A stretch of 64,000 nt of DNA from an uncultured Chlorobiaceae bacterium (GTDB lineage Bacteria; Bacteroidota; Chlorobiia; Chlorobiales; Chlorobiaceae): contig CAIMPI010000034.1 of assembly GCA_903843305.1 (NCBI GenBank), forward strand, positions 1 to 64,000. Reading direction: 5' to 3'. A model generated the notes under the pieces. The model saw only the letters and a program-made list of their open reading frames with translations, had not been told where the DNA came from and did no database searches. Both the position numbers and the translations under genes were made by a program. This document shows, piece by piece, positions 44,511 through 55,716 of the stretch. Position 1 is the first letter of the stretch. Every line of letters begins with the position of its first letter.

Positions 44511-45800
44511 TTAGATTCCATTATTTTTCCGGCGAAGATATGCCGGCGTATCTGACAAGCCTTTCTGAATTTTATCTTCATGTTCGCCTTTTCCAACAGC
44601 AAGCGCAGGATTGTGGTCAAGATTCGTGCCGTGATTTTTCCTCAGACCCACCTCGTCAGGATCCTGGATGGATAGCTGTCTCCTGATATAGGCCGGAATA
44701 CGCAAATCCTCCTCCTGCCGTTCAGGAGAAAGAGAGATGGACTGGCGAGAAACGGGAATCTGTCCGGGCCTCATTCCCGGGACATGGGCAGCAGGAGCAT
44801 TCACCAAAGGTGGCTTTCCGTCTTCATGATCCTTTCTCTTGAAACCTGTTACAATAACAGTAACCCTGATCTCTCCTGAAACCTGTGGTTCGTCGACATA
44901 ACCGTTTATAATCTTGGCATCACTGCCGACCTGCTCCTCTATATAGTTCATGGCATCCGACATGTCCCTCATGGTAACCTCGCCGGTAATGTTGACCAGT
45001 ACCCCTTTGGCACCCTTTATAGACACACCCTCAAGAAGAGGACTATTGATCGCATCAGAAGAGGCCTTCAACGCCCGGCGTTCACCCGCAGCAGCCGCTG
45101 AACCCATAACCGCATCCCCCGCTCCAGACATAATGCTCCGCACATCGGCAAAGTCTACATTAACATGCCCATGACGGGTAATAATATCAGCAATACCTTT
45201 TGCTGCTCTGTAAAGAACATCGTTCGCCATGTTGAATGCGTCTGTGGCGCTGACACCCTCTTCCGCAATACTTAAAATCTTTTCATTTTCGACAAGAATA
45301 AGAGTATCAATATATTTTCGCAGTTCAGCTATGCCGCCATCGGCAATTTTTGACTTTACCTGGCCTTCAAAGTTGAACGGCCTGGTCACGACACCGATAG
45401 TGAGGATACCCATATTTCTGGCAATCGAAGCAATAACCGGCGCGGCTCCCGTACCAGTGCCCTTGCCCATCCCTGCTGCTATAAAAACAAGATCGGCACC
45501 CCGAAGCTGAGCCGCAATAATTTCCTTGTCGTCTTCAGCCGCCTGACGACCTTTGGCGGGATCAGCTCCGGCACCAAGACCGCTCGTTGCCTTCTTGCCG
45601 ATCTGCACCCTGAGAGGGGCTTTCGAATTCAGAAGCGCCTGACGATCAGTATTAAACACGATATATTCAACACCGCTTATTTTGCGGTCAATCATGTTGT
45701 TTACCGCATTGCCACCGCAACCACCGACACCAACAATCCTAATAGTAACACCCTTGCCCTGGTCACTGTCAAACAGGCCTGGGTCCAGCTCAAATGCCAT
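44511..45800 (-). CDS. ftsZ: Cell division protein FtsZ with two C-terminal peptides
   Basis: FtsZ is the tubulin-like GTPase of the division ring. The 429-residue protein has [14 protein letters not shown], the glycine loop [12 protein letters not shown] (residues 110-121), RPFNFEG and the synergy loop [12 protein letters not shown]. The loop has lysine (K113) where most FtsZ proteins have glycine. The disordered tail carries two PAYxRR motifs: IPAYIRR at residues 368-374 and TPAYLRR at 418-424. The second is at the normal extreme C-terminal place. The gene follows ftsA by 42 nt. Confidence 0.97.
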   Translation of the reverse strand: MAFELDPGLFDSDQGKGVTIRIVGVGGCGGNAVNNMIDRKISGVEYIVFNTDRQALLNSKAPLRVQIGKKATSGLGAGADPAKGRQAAEDDKEIIAAQLRGADLVFIAAGMGKGTGTGAAPVIASIARNMGILTIGVVTRPFNFEGQVKSKIADGGIAELRKYIDTLILVENEKILSIAEEGVSATDAFNMANDVLYRAAKGIADIITRHGHVNVDFADVRSIMSGAGDAVMGSAAAAGERRALKASSDAINSPLLEGVSIKGAKGVLVNITGEVTMRDMSDAMNYIEEQVGSDAKIINGYVDEPQVSGEIRVTVIVTGFKRKDHEDGKPPLVNAPAAHVPGMRPGQIPVSRQSISLSPERQEEDLRIPAYIRRQLSIQDPDEVGLRKNHGTNLDHNPALAVGKGEHEDKIQKGLSDTPAYLRRKNNGI

Positions 45801-45842
45801 TGCTCATTTCTCCACTTTATAACGCTCTTGTTTGCTCGTCCG

Positions 45843-47147
45843 TCACAGATTATCCCAAAATTTCTTCATGCGATCAACAATTTTTTTCCCCGCAGGACTC
45901 TGTTCCTGTGCCACAGGCTCTTCCTGAATACCTTGGGAAGCCTCACTTGGCAGCACCTCTGCTGTAGAAGCAAAGCTGTGATTCACTGAGAGATTATTCT
46001 GAAATGCATGGGCAACTAGACCCATCACAGTTGCATACATGGGGTTGTTGACAGAACCCTTTATGCCACCTGAAACACCTTCCGGATAACCGATACGAAC
46101 ATCAAGACCTAAAACATCATGAGTAAGTTCTTCGGTGCCAGGAAGAAGTGAACCTCCTCCCGTTATAATAGCGCCCGCATTGAGATATTCATAATAGCCT
46201 GAACGCTTGACCGAGTCACGCACAAGTTCCAGAATCTCCATCATCCTGGCTTCAATAATCATCGTCAGCGAGCTCTTCGGAACAGACTTTTGCGGCCGGC
46301 CTTCAATACCTTCAATAAAGAGTTCCTCATCCTCACCACTAAGCTTGCTGTATGCACAACCATGCTTGATTTTCAGATCCTCAGCTACCTCATAAAGTGC
46401 CCTCAACCCGTGAGCAATATCATGAGTAACATCGTTGGCCGCAACTTTTATAACCTCTGAGTAACGGATCGCTCCATCGATATAAATTGCGACCTCGGTG
46501 GTTCCTCCACCGATATCAATGACAACCACGCCGCTTTTCTTCTCTCGCTCTTTCATGACAGCCATACCTGAAGCTACTGGCTCAAAGGTAACTGCGCTGA
46601 TCTCCAGGCCTGCCTTTTCGACACACTGTCTGATATTACGAATCTTAGTTCTCAGACCAACAACAATATAGGCACTGCCTCTCATGGTCGTTCCTGCCAT
46701 ACCTATCGGGTCAAGAAGACCCTCCTGATCATCAACAATAAATTCCTGGGGAATTACATGAATAATTTCATGGTCGATATCAAGATATCGAATATTCGTC
46801 TTGGCCTTTTCCAGAAACCGCTTCACATCAGACTCATTGACAATACCTGTCTGATTTATACTGATTTCCGAATTACTGTGAATACAATGGACATGCGAAC
46901 CGGAAATTCCGACATTAACTCCATGGATACGGATGGAAGACTCCCTTTCCGCATCAGCAACGGCCGCCCTGATAGACGCTACCGTTTTGTTAATATTCAC
47001 AACTGTTGCCCGTTGAAGGCCATCGGAATTAGAACGCCCTTTCCCAAGCACGTTGAGTTTTCCTATTTCATCTTTTTCGGCAACGACAACACAGACTTTG
47101 GTTGTGCCAATATCAAGACCTACCGCAATATTGCTCTTCAGCATCAT
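45843..47147 (-). CDS. ftsA: Cell division protein FtsA
   Basis: FtsA is the actin-like ATPase that tethers FtsZ to the membrane. The 434-residue protein has the phosphate motif GLDIGTTKVCVVV, VVVIDIGGGTTEVAIY and ITGGGSLLPG. The C-terminal tail ends in IVDRMKKFWDNL, a short amphipathic membrane-binding helix as expected. It sits between ftsQ (19 nt) and ftsZ (42 nt). Confidence 0.96.
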   Translation of the reverse strand: MMLKSNIAVGLDIGTTKVCVVVAEKDEIGKLNVLGKGRSNSDGLQRATVVNINKTVASIRAAVADAERESSIRIHGVNVGISGSHVHCIHSNSEISINQTGIVNESDVKRFLEKAKTNIRYLDIDHEIIHVIPQEFIVDDQEGLLDPIGMAGTTMRGSAYIVVGLRTKIRNIRQCVEKAGLEISAVTFEPVASGMAVMKEREKKSGVVVIDIGGGTTEVAIYIDGAIRYSEVIKVAANDVTHDIAHGLRALYEVAEDLKIKHGCAYSKLSGEDEELFIEGIEGRPQKSVPKSSLTMIIEARMMEILELVRDSVKRSGYYEYLNAGAIITGGGSLLPGTEELTHDVLGLDVRIGYPEGVSGGIKGSVNNPMYATVMGLVAHAFQNNLSVNHSFASTAEVLPSEASQGIQEEPVAQEQSPAGKKIVDRMKKFWDNL

Positions 47148-47166
47148 TCAAATACTTGCATAGTTA

Positions 47167-48030
47167 TCACAGGGACACATCCTGCGGGACCTCCGGTACT
47201 ACAAGATCCCTTGTAAAAACCCTGTCCCTGAACCTGAGATCCACAGTGTCATAAAACCCAAAACCTTTTTTTGAAACGACCTTTTGCCAGAATATCTCAA
47301 ATTTTTTCAACTTTTCCTTAAAGTTACCATCATTACCAACAATAAAACGGGTAGGAGCCTCGACAGCAATGCACCATGTCATATTGTTGCCTTCAAGGTG
47401 GAGTTCGTGGATAAGTATGCTTGCATAATAAGTCTCTGAAAGAGTCTGATTAAACTGCAGAATCAAGGCAAGATCTCGTCTGTCCAGTTGCTGCAGTCCA
47501 TTGATTCCTTGCTTGAGACGTGTTATTCCGCTGATTTTGAGCAATTTCGGGAAGCGCTCTGTAACCACTTTTCTCCACGGAAGAAGAAATCCTTCACTAT
47601 CAAGAATCGACATCCGACCATCAATAACCGTTACTGCAACAGGCTCACGTTCAACAACCCTGATGCGGACAATCCCGTTCAACTCCCTGCTAATGACAGC
47701 CTCACTGATATACGGAAGAACCATTATCCGCTTTTTCAGCTCGTCAGTATCAAGTTCCTGCAAATTTCTTCCTTTAAAATCGATGATACGCAATAAAAGC
47801 TCACTGTCATCAATAATCGAGGTGCCATCAACCACAAAACCCCTGACAACAAGCTCTTTTTTCCAGTGTGATGCAACAGAGACCAGGCCTGCAAGAGCGG
47901 CAAGCACCATCAGCAAAATAAATAAAAGCGCGAGCCAGTTACCACTCGCAGAAACAGGGGAAACATCGCTCCGGATTTCCTCACCATCCGGCAGATCAGG
48001 GGAATATTCATGGTATTCGGAATCAGGCAT
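47167..48030 (-). CDS. ftsQ: Cell division protein FtsQ/DivIB
   Basis: The 287-residue protein has a short cytoplasmic N-terminus, one membrane helix (about residues 33-53, LALLFILLMVLAALAGLV) and a POTRA-type domain (VVRGFVVDGTSIIDDSELL, LPYISEAVISRELNGIVRIRVVEREPVA). The beta domain follows. This layout is that of FtsQ, the link between early and late division proteins. Similarity is typically weak in this family, and the call is supported by position between murC and ftsA. Confidence 0.88.
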   Translation of the reverse strand: MPDSEYHEYSPDLPDGEEIRSDVSPVSASGNWLALLFILLMVLAALAGLVSVASHWKKELVVRGFVVDGTSIIDDSELLLRIIDFKGRNLQELDTDELKKRIMVLPYISEAVISRELNGIVRIRVVEREPVAVTVIDGRMSILDSEGFLLPWRKVVTERFPKLLKISGITRLKQGINGLQQLDRRDLALILQFNQTLSETYYASILIHELHLEGNNMTWCIAVEAPTRFIVGNDGNFKEKLKKFEIFWQKVVSKKGFGFYDTVDLRFRDRVFTRDLVVPEVPQDVSL

Positions 48031-48054
48031 AACAGAACGGCTTTTTCGAATCTT

Positions 48055-49467
48055 TTATGACAAAGCTATCCTTGATCCAGACTCCCTGCAGAGGTCAGCA
48101 ACTCTTGATGCAAGATGAGTAATGTCTCCGGCTCCCATGAAAAGCAGCATATTCCCGTTAACTGCATGCAACTGAAGCGCTGAAAAAAGCGCCTCCATAT
48201 CACCAATAAACTCAACATGCCTGCCCCCGGCCTTCCGGACAGCAGCAGCCACCAACTCCCCGTCAATACCCGGATAATCCACCGCCTTTTCACGCGCAGG
48301 ATAAACATCCGCAACATAAACAACATCGGCCCTTGAAAGCGCCCAGCCGTACTCATCGGCAAATTCCTTTGTACGGGAAAAAAGATGCGGCTGAAAAACT
48401 GCAACAACCCGGGAATCAAGCCATCCGTTTTTAGCTGCTTTGACTGTAGCCTTGACTTCTGAAGGGTGATGGGCGTAGTCGTCCACAACCATAAGCCCGG
48501 CACCATTATCGTATTTCACCTGAAACCTCCTCCTCATGCCGCTGTATCGACCAAGTCCGGCAATCAGCTTTTCAGGCATGATGCCCAGCTCAAGACCAGT
48601 CGAAAAAGCCGCGAGAGCATTAAGCACATTGTGACGCCCCGGCACGTTGATACAGACATCGGAATAGTACCGGCCAAAAGCATTAATAGCAAACGTTGTA
48701 TGACTTTTTTCAAAAACAATGTCTGAAGCCATAACATCCGCTGGCTCTTCAATACCGAACGTGCTATAGAGACGATTAAGCGACGGAATAATCTTTCTGA
48801 CCTCAGGCCAGTCAACACAACAGATCACCCGACCGTAAAAAGGTACCTTGTTGGCAAAGGCAATAAAGGCCTGTTTCAGTTCATCAAGAGTGCCGTAGGT
48901 ATCCATATGCTCAGACTCAAGGCTGTTGAGAATCGCAATGGTAGGAGTCAGCTTCAAAAAAGCGCGATCATACTCGTCGGCCTCAATAACCATGAACTTC
49001 CCTTCGCCGACAACCGTGCTTCCTTTAAGATAGTCCGATATCCCGCCAATCATTACCGTCGGCAACTCACCTGACTCTATAAGCATGGTTGCAATCATGG
49101 CCGTTGTAGTTGTTTTCCCATGCGTGCCTGCAATACATATCCCATACTTATAACGCATGAGTTCGCCAAGCATCTCGTCCCGCTTGATGACAGGAATGCC
49201 TGCCTTCTCGGCTGCAATAATCTCAATATTTTCTTTCGGCCTGATTGCTGACGAATAAACAACAACATCACACAAAGTAATCTGCTCAGCCCGATGACCT
49301 CGGTAAATTACTGCGCCATGCTCCGCAAGCTTTTCAGTCACCTCACTGGCAGAAAGATCAGAACCAGTAACCCCGAATCCAGACTTCAGGAGCAGTTCCG
49401 CTATAGCACTCATACCTGCACCACCTATGCCAACAATATGAACACTTTTTGTTTTTCCCAATTCCAT
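48055..49467 (-). CDS. murC: UDP-N-acetylmuramate--L-alanine ligase
   Basis: MurC adds the first residue of the murein peptide. The 470-residue protein has the nucleotide-sugar binding [18 protein letters not shown], the ATP loop [11 protein letters not shown] and later [12 protein letters not shown] and [13 protein letters not shown], as expected for MurC. It lies 15 nt after murG and 24 nt before ftsQ. The murB gene that often follows is absent here. Confidence 0.96.
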   Translation of the reverse strand: MELGKTKSVHIVGIGGAGMSAIAELLLKSGFGVTGSDLSASEVTEKLAEHGAVIYRGHRAEQITLCDVVVYSSAIRPKENIEIIAAEKAGIPVIKRDEMLGELMRYKYGICIAGTHGKTTTTAMIATMLIESGELPTVMIGGISDYLKGSTVVGEGKFMVIEADEYDRAFLKLTPTIAILNSLESEHMDTYGTLDELKQAFIAFANKVPFYGRVICCVDWPEVRKIIPSLNRLYSTFGIEEPADVMASDIVFEKSHTTFAINAFGRYYSDVCINVPGRHNVLNALAAFSTGLELGIMPEKLIAGLGRYSGMRRRFQVKYDNGAGLMVVDDYAHHPSEVKATVKAAKNGWLDSRVVAVFQPHLFSRTKEFADEYGWALSRADVVYVADVYPAREKAVDYPGIDGELVAAAVRKAGGRHVEFIGDMEALFSALQLHAVNGNMLLFMGAGDITHLASRVADLCRESGSRIALS

Positions 49468-49482
49468 TATGCATGCTCTCCG

Positions 49483-50580
49483 TTAATATTTTTCTGCAAG
49501 AATTATGATTTGCCGGGCAAGCTGACGGGATGCATCAGGATGAGCCAGCTTCCTGGATGCTGCGCCCATTTTTTCAAGCCTCACAGTATCATGGAGCAAC
49601 TCCAGAATAGTGGTTGACGATGCGTCTTCTCCGAGACGGTCATCTTCAACCACCATGGCCGCCTCGTGCATCACAAGCGCCCGGGCATTATGGCGCTGAT
49701 GATCTCCGGTAGCGTAAGGATAAGGGACAAGAACCGAAGGCTTGCCAAGATTGCTCAGTTCGGCAATCGAGGAAGCCCCTGCCCGACAAAGGACAAGATC
49801 GGCCGCACTGTATGCGGCTTCCATATCTTCAATATATGGCGCAAGCCAGAGATATGGCGAGGGGGAAACCCGACACTTTATACTTTCAAAATCAAGCGCA
49901 CCGGTCTGCCAGACAAGGTTGGATGAAGCAGTAATCTCCTCGAGTCGCTGAAGCACAGCGTTATTGATGGAGCGCGCACCCCGACTCCCACCAAAAACAA
50001 GAAGAGTGGGCCGTTTTTCACGAAAACCAAAACGAGCCCTTGCAACAGACGAATCCAGCAGCTCAAAAGAGCGTGCTGGATTTCCGGAAACAAAGACATT
50101 TTGTTTTTTCATAATAAACCTACGCGCCTCATCAAAGGCAAGATGCACCTCAGTAGCAAGCGTAGCAAGCAACTTGGTCGTTATTCCAGGAAAAGCATTT
50201 TGCTCCTGAATGAGCGTCTTTTTCCCCAGTAGCTGAGCAGCAAAAAGCAGTGGCGCACTGACAAAGCCGCCTGTACCAACAACAACATCAGGAGCCTCGC
50301 GACGAACAAGATTAACCGCACGAACCAGCGCTGCCGCAAAATCCGCAAGAACACCGACATTATCCATGAGATCAGCTAACGAATGCCCTCTTTTCAAACC
50401 CCTGACGGGAATAAGGTGGAGACGGAAACCAAGTCGTGGCACTTCAATTGCTTCGATGCCTCCGGTCGTACCCGCAAATGAAATTCCTACGTCGGGCACC
50501 AACTTTCTAAGCTCTTCGGCCATAGCTATGGCTGGATATAAATGTCCCCCTGTCCCCCCACCTGCAAAAAGCACTTTCAT
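49483..50580 (-). CDS. murG: UDP-N-acetylglucosamine transferase MurG
   Basis: MurG converts lipid I to lipid II on the cytoplasmic face. The 365-residue protein has [61 protein letters not shown] and [24 protein letters not shown], all classic for MurG. It overlaps ftsW by 4 nt, so the flippase-class protein and MurG are translated together. Confidence 0.97.
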   Translation of the reverse strand: MKVLFAGGGTGGHLYPAIAMAEELRKLVPDVGISFAGTTGGIEAIEVPRLGFRLHLIPVRGLKRGHSLADLMDNVGVLADFAAALVRAVNLVRREAPDVVVGTGGFVSAPLLFAAQLLGKKTLIQEQNAFPGITTKLLATLATEVHLAFDEARRFIMKKQNVFVSGNPARSFELLDSSVARARFGFREKRPTLLVFGGSRGARSINNAVLQRLEEITASSNLVWQTGALDFESIKCRVSPSPYLWLAPYIEDMEAAYSAADLVLCRAGASSIAELSNLGKPSVLVPYPYATGDHQRHNARALVMHEAAMVVEDDRLGEDASSTTILELLHDTVRLEKMGAASRKLAHPDASRQLARQIIILAEKY

Positions 50581-51803
50581 GCTCTCGTCCCGTCAATAAT
50601 ATCGGGAAAAGCGCCCTTTTCGAGGGTCTTTGTCTTATGCCGAGATATACTCATGAGAATACCAACCCCAAGAGAGTTGAAAAGAAGAGCGGTTCCGCCG
50701 TAACTGATAAAAGGGAGAGCAACACCAGTAGTCGGAAGCAGATGGCATGCAACAGCAATATTAACAAAAGCAAAAAGAGTAATCGCCATGGTGATACCGC
50801 TTGCTACATATTTACCAAAATTATCAGGAGCATGCTTGGCAATGGTAATGCCACAGACAAAAAATCCCGCAAACAGCACGATTACAGCAACAGCACCGAC
50901 AAACCCATACTCCTCGCCGATAATGACAAAGACAAAATCATTATAAGAAAGTGGCAGATAGAGCTCCCGTTGCTTGCTGGCACCAATACCAAGGCCAAAA
51001 AGCCCTCCATTTCCAAGACCGATCAATGCCTGCACTACCTGATAACTCAACCCCTTTTCATTTCCACTCGTAAATGAGAGCAGACGGGCAACACGGTATG
51101 GCGCTGCTATAGCAAAAACCGCCGCAATCGGTATCAACAGTGATGCAGTCGCCATGAGATGGCGAATACTGACACCTCCGATAAACATAAGAGCAAAACC
51201 TATAATGGCAATAAGAGATGCCGTACTGAAGTTAGGCTCAAGCGCCACAAGAGCCACAACTGTCAGCAACAAGATGAGAAGAGGATAATAAGAGTTATGG
51301 AGATCCCTGATATAGGCCTGTTTTTCACTGATAAGCTTCGAAAAATGGAAGATAATAGCATATTTCGCAAAGTCAGATACCTGGAATTTAACTGGACCAA
51401 ACCCGATCCAGCGCGCCGCCCCCGAAATAAGGCCAACCGTTTTCAAGGCAAGAAGAATGACAAGAAGCACAATGCTGGCAAAAAGAATAATTTTACTGCT
51501 CTTCCAGAACACATGGTAATCAATCAAGGCAACAAGCAATACGGTACTGATTCCAAGCACAGCAAAGGTAAGCTGACGCCACAAAAAATACTCGGAGCTC
51601 GCATACTTCCTTTCCGCCCACCCTGCTCCGCTACTGTAGACAATAACAATACCGATGCAGATAAGGAGAGCAACAATAAGCATCAGCAGTTTACCTGCAA
51701 TAATCTCCCGGCGTGAAGAAAGTGAATCCCGCTCCTGGGTTGGGAGCGCAGATGAACCGGTACTATTGTCTGTGTTCACCATGAGCGTAAGTGATGCACG
51801 CAT
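50577..51803 (-). CDS. ftsW: SEDS-family glycosyltransferase FtsW
   Basis: The 408-residue polytopic protein has about ten membrane helices and the SEDS signatures [58 protein letters not shown] and [15 protein letters not shown]. FtsW polymerises septal glycan with its partner PBP. The ATG at 51803 has no clear ribosome-binding site and overlaps murD by 28 nt. An ATG at 51782 (MVNTDN) is an alternative with 7 nt overlap. Confidence 0.95.
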   Translation of the reverse strand: MRASLTLMVNTDNSTGSSALPTQERDSLSSRREIIAGKLLMLIVALLICIGIVIVYSSGAGWAERKYASSEYFLWRQLTFAVLGISTVLLVALIDYHVFWKSSKIILFASIVLLVILLALKTVGLISGAARWIGFGPVKFQVSDFAKYAIIFHFSKLISEKQAYIRDLHNSYYPLLILLLTVVALVALEPNFSTASLIAIIGFALMFIGGVSIRHLMATASLLIPIAAVFAIAAPYRVARLLSFTSGNEKGLSYQVVQALIGLGNGGLFGLGIGASKQRELYLPLSYNDFVFVIIGEEYGFVGAVAVIVLFAGFFVCGITIAKHAPDNFGKYVASGITMAITLFAFVNIAVACHLLPTTGVALPFISYGGTALLFNSLGVGILMSISRHKTKTLEKGAFPDIIDGTRA

Positions 51804-53173
51804 TGTTTAAACTGCAGTCCACGCTCCTCAAAATTCTCGAACATGTCAAAACTTGCACACCCGGGCGAAAAGAGCACGGCCTGTCCTGGAGTGGCCGACT
51901 GACAGGCAAAAAAAACGGCATCTTCGAGTGATGCGGCAACTTTCAGAGGAACAATCCCCTCAAAAAAAGAGGCAATTTTTGCCTGCGACTCTCCTATGGC
52001 GATGAGTAGAGTTACCTTGTTCCGTACCAACTCCATGATCGAAGCATAATCATTACCTTTATCCCTTCCGCCAGCAATAAGCACTGCGGTATCGGGTACG
52101 GCTTCAATCGCCTGGCGCATAGCATTGATATTCGTTGCTTTTGAATCATTAACCCAGTCCACTCCGTTAATGGTCAAGACAAATTCCTGCCGATGCTCAA
52201 CGCCCCTGAAACCCATCAACGCTGAACGCACTGCCTCGTTGCCAATGCCCAACGCCTTAGCAGCAGCAACCGCAGCAAGCACATTGGAGATATTATGCCG
52301 ACCACGAAAACTGCTTTTCAGAAAATCTGATGTTACCAATACCGGCTCTTCCCCAAAGGCCTGACTCACAACTATCGTCTCACCATCCAACAAAACCATG
52401 CGAGGATCAACGCTGCCGTCAGGGACAGGTTCCATGCCAAAAGGAACAATCCTGAATGGAAATCGATCCGCAGCACCTCTGAAATGGTCGCTGAGCATGG
52501 AGTCATCCGCATTGTAGATAAGCGTATCATTACCGCTCTGGTTCATAAAGATCCTGAACTTTGCTTCAGCATATCGCTGCATATCATGCTCATAGCGATC
52601 GAGATGATCCGGCGTAATATTGGTAATAACGGCAACCTCAGGCCTGAAAGCAAAGCAACGCTCCAGTTGATAACTGCTCAGCTCAACAACCGCAACATCC
52701 CCGACATTCATCTCACCCACCATCGAAGCAAACGGCACACCAATATTGCCAACACTGTATGAGCGATACCCTTGCTGACGGCCATCCTCTTCACAGATGC
52801 AGTGAATAAGCGTTGCCGTAGTTGTTTTACCATCAGTACCGGTAATACCGACAATACGTGCCTTGCAGAAACGGCTCGCTATCTCAATTTCGCTGTAAAG
52901 CGGAATCCCTCGCGCCAGCATGGTTTTCACGACCGGTGCAGAGGGCGGAATACCGGGACTGATGACACAAAAATCAACATCGTAGACGTTCTCAGAATGC
53001 CCCCTCTCTTCGAATAGTATCTGCATCTCCTTAAGGCACAAAACCTCTTTTTCGCCAATCCTGCCGAGCTCACTGAGCAGTACCTCCGCACCCTCACGTT
53101 TAAGCAGCTTTGCAACGGCAACACCGCTCTTGCCAGCGCCAATAACCGAGACCTTTTTACCCCTTATATCCAT
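51776..53173 (-). CDS. murD: UDP-N-acetylmuramoylalanine--D-glutamate ligase
   Basis: MurD adds D-glutamate. The 465-residue protein has [27 protein letters not shown], the ATP loop [36 protein letters not shown] and [20 protein letters not shown]. These fit the family. It lies 5 nt after mraY and overlaps ftsW. Confidence 0.96.
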   Translation of the reverse strand: MDIRGKKVSVIGAGKSGVAVAKLLKREGAEVLLSELGRIGEKEVLCLKEMQILFEERGHSENVYDVDFCVISPGIPPSAPVVKTMLARGIPLYSEIEIASRFCKARIVGITGTDGKTTTATLIHCICEEDGRQQGYRSYSVGNIGVPFASMVGEMNVGDVAVVELSSYQLERCFAFRPEVAVITNITPDHLDRYEHDMQRYAEAKFRIFMNQSGNDTLIYNADDSMLSDHFRGAADRFPFRIVPFGMEPVPDGSVDPRMVLLDGETIVVSQAFGEEPVLVTSDFLKSSFRGRHNISNVLAAVAAAKALGIGNEAVRSALMGFRGVEHRQEFVLTINGVDWVNDSKATNINAMRQAIEAVPDTAVLIAGGRDKGNDYASIMELVRNKVTLLIAIGESQAKIASFFEGIVPLKVAASLEDAVFFACQSATPGQAVLFSPGCASFDMFENFEERGLQFKQCVHHLRSW

Positions 53174-53178
53174 AGCTG

Positions 53179-54285
53179 TTATCTGAGTTTTAAGGTCATG
53201 AGACTGGTTAGAAAAAAGAGAATGGTCAAAATCCAGAACCTTATCACGATCTTTTGTTCAGCCCATCCCTTTAACTGAAAATGATGATGAAGGGGAGCCA
53301 TCAAAAATATTCTCCGTCCCTGACCGTACCTCATCTTCGTGAACTTGAAATAGAGTACCTGAAGAGAAACAGAAAGTGCCTCAAGCACAAATATCCCTGC
53401 AATAAGCGGCAAAAGCAGCTCCTGCTTGATCAAGAGAGCAATAACCGCAATAGCGCTGCCAAGAGCAAGAGATCCTGTATCACCCATGATAATGTCTGCC
53501 GGATTGGAATTGAACCACAAAAAGCCAACACAAGACATGACAATAGCCATACTGACTACAGCAACCTCGCCCCCTCCCGGGATAAAGGGAATATTAAGGT
53601 AAACAGCATAGACTGCGTTTCCGGCAAGATAGGAAAATCCTCCGAGCCCCATAACCACAATGGCCGAACTTCCGGCAGCAAGACCGTCAAGCCCATCGGT
53701 CAGGTTTACCGCATTCGATACAGCCGTAATTATAAAAATGACAATTGGTATATATAAAATGCCATAATCAATGGTAAGATGCTTGAAAAACGGCACCGTA
53801 GTCGTAGAGAGAAGCACCGAAAAAGCTGGATCAAGCCATGTATATATCCCTATTACCAACCCAAGAGAGATCTGCCCGACAAGCTTATAGCGAGCCGAGA
53901 GCCCTCCCTTGATTTTCAGCGCAACCTTTCGGTAGTCATCAATAAAGCCAATAATGCCCATCCAGAAAATAGCAAGCATGATAAGCCATACATGTGGATC
54001 ATTGAATTTTGACCAGAGCAACACCGAAAGTTCTATGGAAAAAATAATGAGCAAACCACCCATCGTGGGCAGCGCCTTTTTCTTTTTGTGTTCAGGTGGA
54101 GCCTCCTCCTTTATTGGCTCAATAAACCGAACTTTCAGATATCTGATCAACCCGGGACCGGCAAAAAGAGTAATCAGCAATGCTGTAATCGCAGCCGCAC
54201 TTGCACGGAAAGTGAGATACTCAATAACACGGAGCACCGGAAAGTGGAAAATATCATTGACGTACTTTAACAAATAATACAGCAT
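53179..54285 (-). CDS. mraY: Phospho-N-acetylmuramoyl-pentapeptide transferase
   Basis: MraY makes lipid I. The 368-residue protein has about ten membrane helices and the family motifs [48 protein letters not shown] and the late [12 protein letters not shown] histidine motif. It follows murF by 9 nt and precedes murD by 5 nt. Confidence 0.97.
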   Translation of the reverse strand: MLYYLLKYVNDIFHFPVLRVIEYLTFRASAAAITALLITLFAGPGLIRYLKVRFIEPIKEEAPPEHKKKKALPTMGGLLIIFSIELSVLLWSKFNDPHVWLIMLAIFWMGIIGFIDDYRKVALKIKGGLSARYKLVGQISLGLVIGIYTWLDPAFSVLLSTTTVPFFKHLTIDYGILYIPIVIFIITAVSNAVNLTDGLDGLAAGSSAIVVMGLGGFSYLAGNAVYAVYLNIPFIPGGGEVAVVSMAIVMSCVGFLWFNSNPADIIMGDTGSLALGSAIAVIALLIKQELLLPLIAGIFVLEALSVSLQVLYFKFTKMRYGQGRRIFLMAPLHHHFQLKGWAEQKIVIRFWILTILFFLTSLMTLKLR

Positions 54286-54294
54286 GCCGTATTT

Positions 54295-55716
54295 TTATCT
54301 GATTATGGTTCTTGCAGTAATGAGCGCATCTACAACCTGCTCAAGTTTCATACCCCGGGATCCCTTGAAAAGCACGACATCATCGTCATGCAGCACGGCA
54401 AGCAATTCCGCCAAAAGTTGTTCGTGACTTTCGAAATGACCCCGACAAGAGTTTGGAGACTCCCGACAAATCATCCGAGCCTTATCACCAAAAGTAAGCA
54501 ATATATCAACAGGGTTTTGATGAATATAGCGGCCAATAGTTTTATGTTCAACATCCCCCGCAGCTCCGAGTTCAAGCATATCGCCAAGAACGGCAACTCT
54601 TTTACCTGCACACGGCATATCACAAAGCGCATCGATTGCCAGTCGCATTGAGTCCGAATTAGCATTATAGGTATCATTAAGGATTCTTAGGCCGTTTGAA
54701 TCAAGTACCTCAAGCCTTTTCCAGCCAGGCGCAGGAATGAGGCGCTCAAGCCCCTCACGGATCTGCTTAAGTGAAAGACCAAAATAAATGCCAATTGCGG
54801 CTGCGCCAACAGCATTGATGATATTGTGCTTTCCGATAAAATTCAGGGTGACCTTTTCATTTCCGATAACGGAACATAAAAGAAAAGAGAGACGGCCATC
54901 CGGCTCCACAGAAATTTCCCTGGCCCAGCAAAGATGAGCAGGACTTTCAGACGTTCCGTAACAAAAACTTCCCGCAAGCCCGGTGCCCGCATCCCTGAGT
55001 CGTGGATCATCGGCATTGATGAATACCGTGCCACCGTGCCACCGCAGATAATCGTAAAGCTTGGTTTCTGCTGCGGCAACACCGTCAAGGTCAAAAAGAA
55101 ACTCCAGATGCTCATGACCAATATTTGTCAGAAGAGCGTGGGTTGGTCTGGTCATGTCGGCAAGCAATGCCATCTCTTCCGGATGATTGATACCCATCTC
55201 GACAACAGCAATACCGGTATCGTGCCGGAGTTGCAGCAGAGTAAGAGGAACCCCGAGATGATTGTTCCGATTACCCTGGCTCACCGTAACCTTGAAACTG
55301 ATACCAAGAACCGATGCAACCATCTCCTTGGTCGTGGTTTTCCCGTTACTGCCACCGATAGCCACAACAGGAAGAGAAAATGTGCTCCGATACATCGTTG
55401 AGAGTCGCTGCAAACCAGCAACGGGATCATTGGTAACGATAAACCCCTTGCCGGGGGGGGGCTCAGGGAAGCCCGCAGTTTCATACCACTCACGACTCAC
55501 CATGGCCCAAGAGGCCCCGTTGTCAAAAACCGTACTGATATAGACGTGGCCGTCCGTTCTCTCACCCTTCAGAGCAATAAAAATTCCCCCTTCGGTAACC
55601 TCTCTTGAATCAATGACCACTTTTGGCTCGACTATCTCCAGCAGAGGAGAGCCAACCTTGGCAACTAAAACCTCCCCCACCTCACGGAAATCATTGATAC
55701 TTAGCACACCGTTCAC
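54295..55716 (-). CDS. murF: UDP-MurNAc-tripeptide--D-alanyl-D-alanine ligase
   Basis: MurF completes the pentapeptide. The 473-residue protein has IDSREVTEGGIFIALKG, the ATP loop GGSNGKTTTKEMV, GVPLTLL, VVEMGINHPEEMALLA, LNDTYNANSDSM and LFKGSRGMKLE, all typical of MurF. It overlaps murE by 4 nt. No ddl gene, which would supply D-Ala-D-Ala, lies in the cluster. Confidence 0.96.
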   Translation of the reverse strand: MNGVLSINDFREVGEVLVAKVGSPLLEIVEPKVVIDSREVTEGGIFIALKGERTDGHVYISTVFDNGASWAMVSREWYETAGFPEPPPGKGFIVTNDPVAGLQRLSTMYRSTFSLPVVAIGGSNGKTTTKEMVASVLGISFKVTVSQGNRNNHLGVPLTLLQLRHDTGIAVVEMGINHPEEMALLADMTRPTHALLTNIGHEHLEFLFDLDGVAAAETKLYDYLRWHGGTVFINADDPRLRDAGTGLAGSFCYGTSESPAHLCWAREISVEPDGRLSFLLCSVIGNEKVTLNFIGKHNIINAVGAAAIGIYFGLSLKQIREGLERLIPAPGWKRLEVLDSNGLRILNDTYNANSDSMRLAIDALCDMPCAGKRVAVLGDMLELGAAGDVEHKTIGRYIHQNPVDILLTFGDKARMICRESPNSCRGHFESHEQLLAELLAVLHDDDVVLFKGSRGMKLEQVVDALITARTIIR

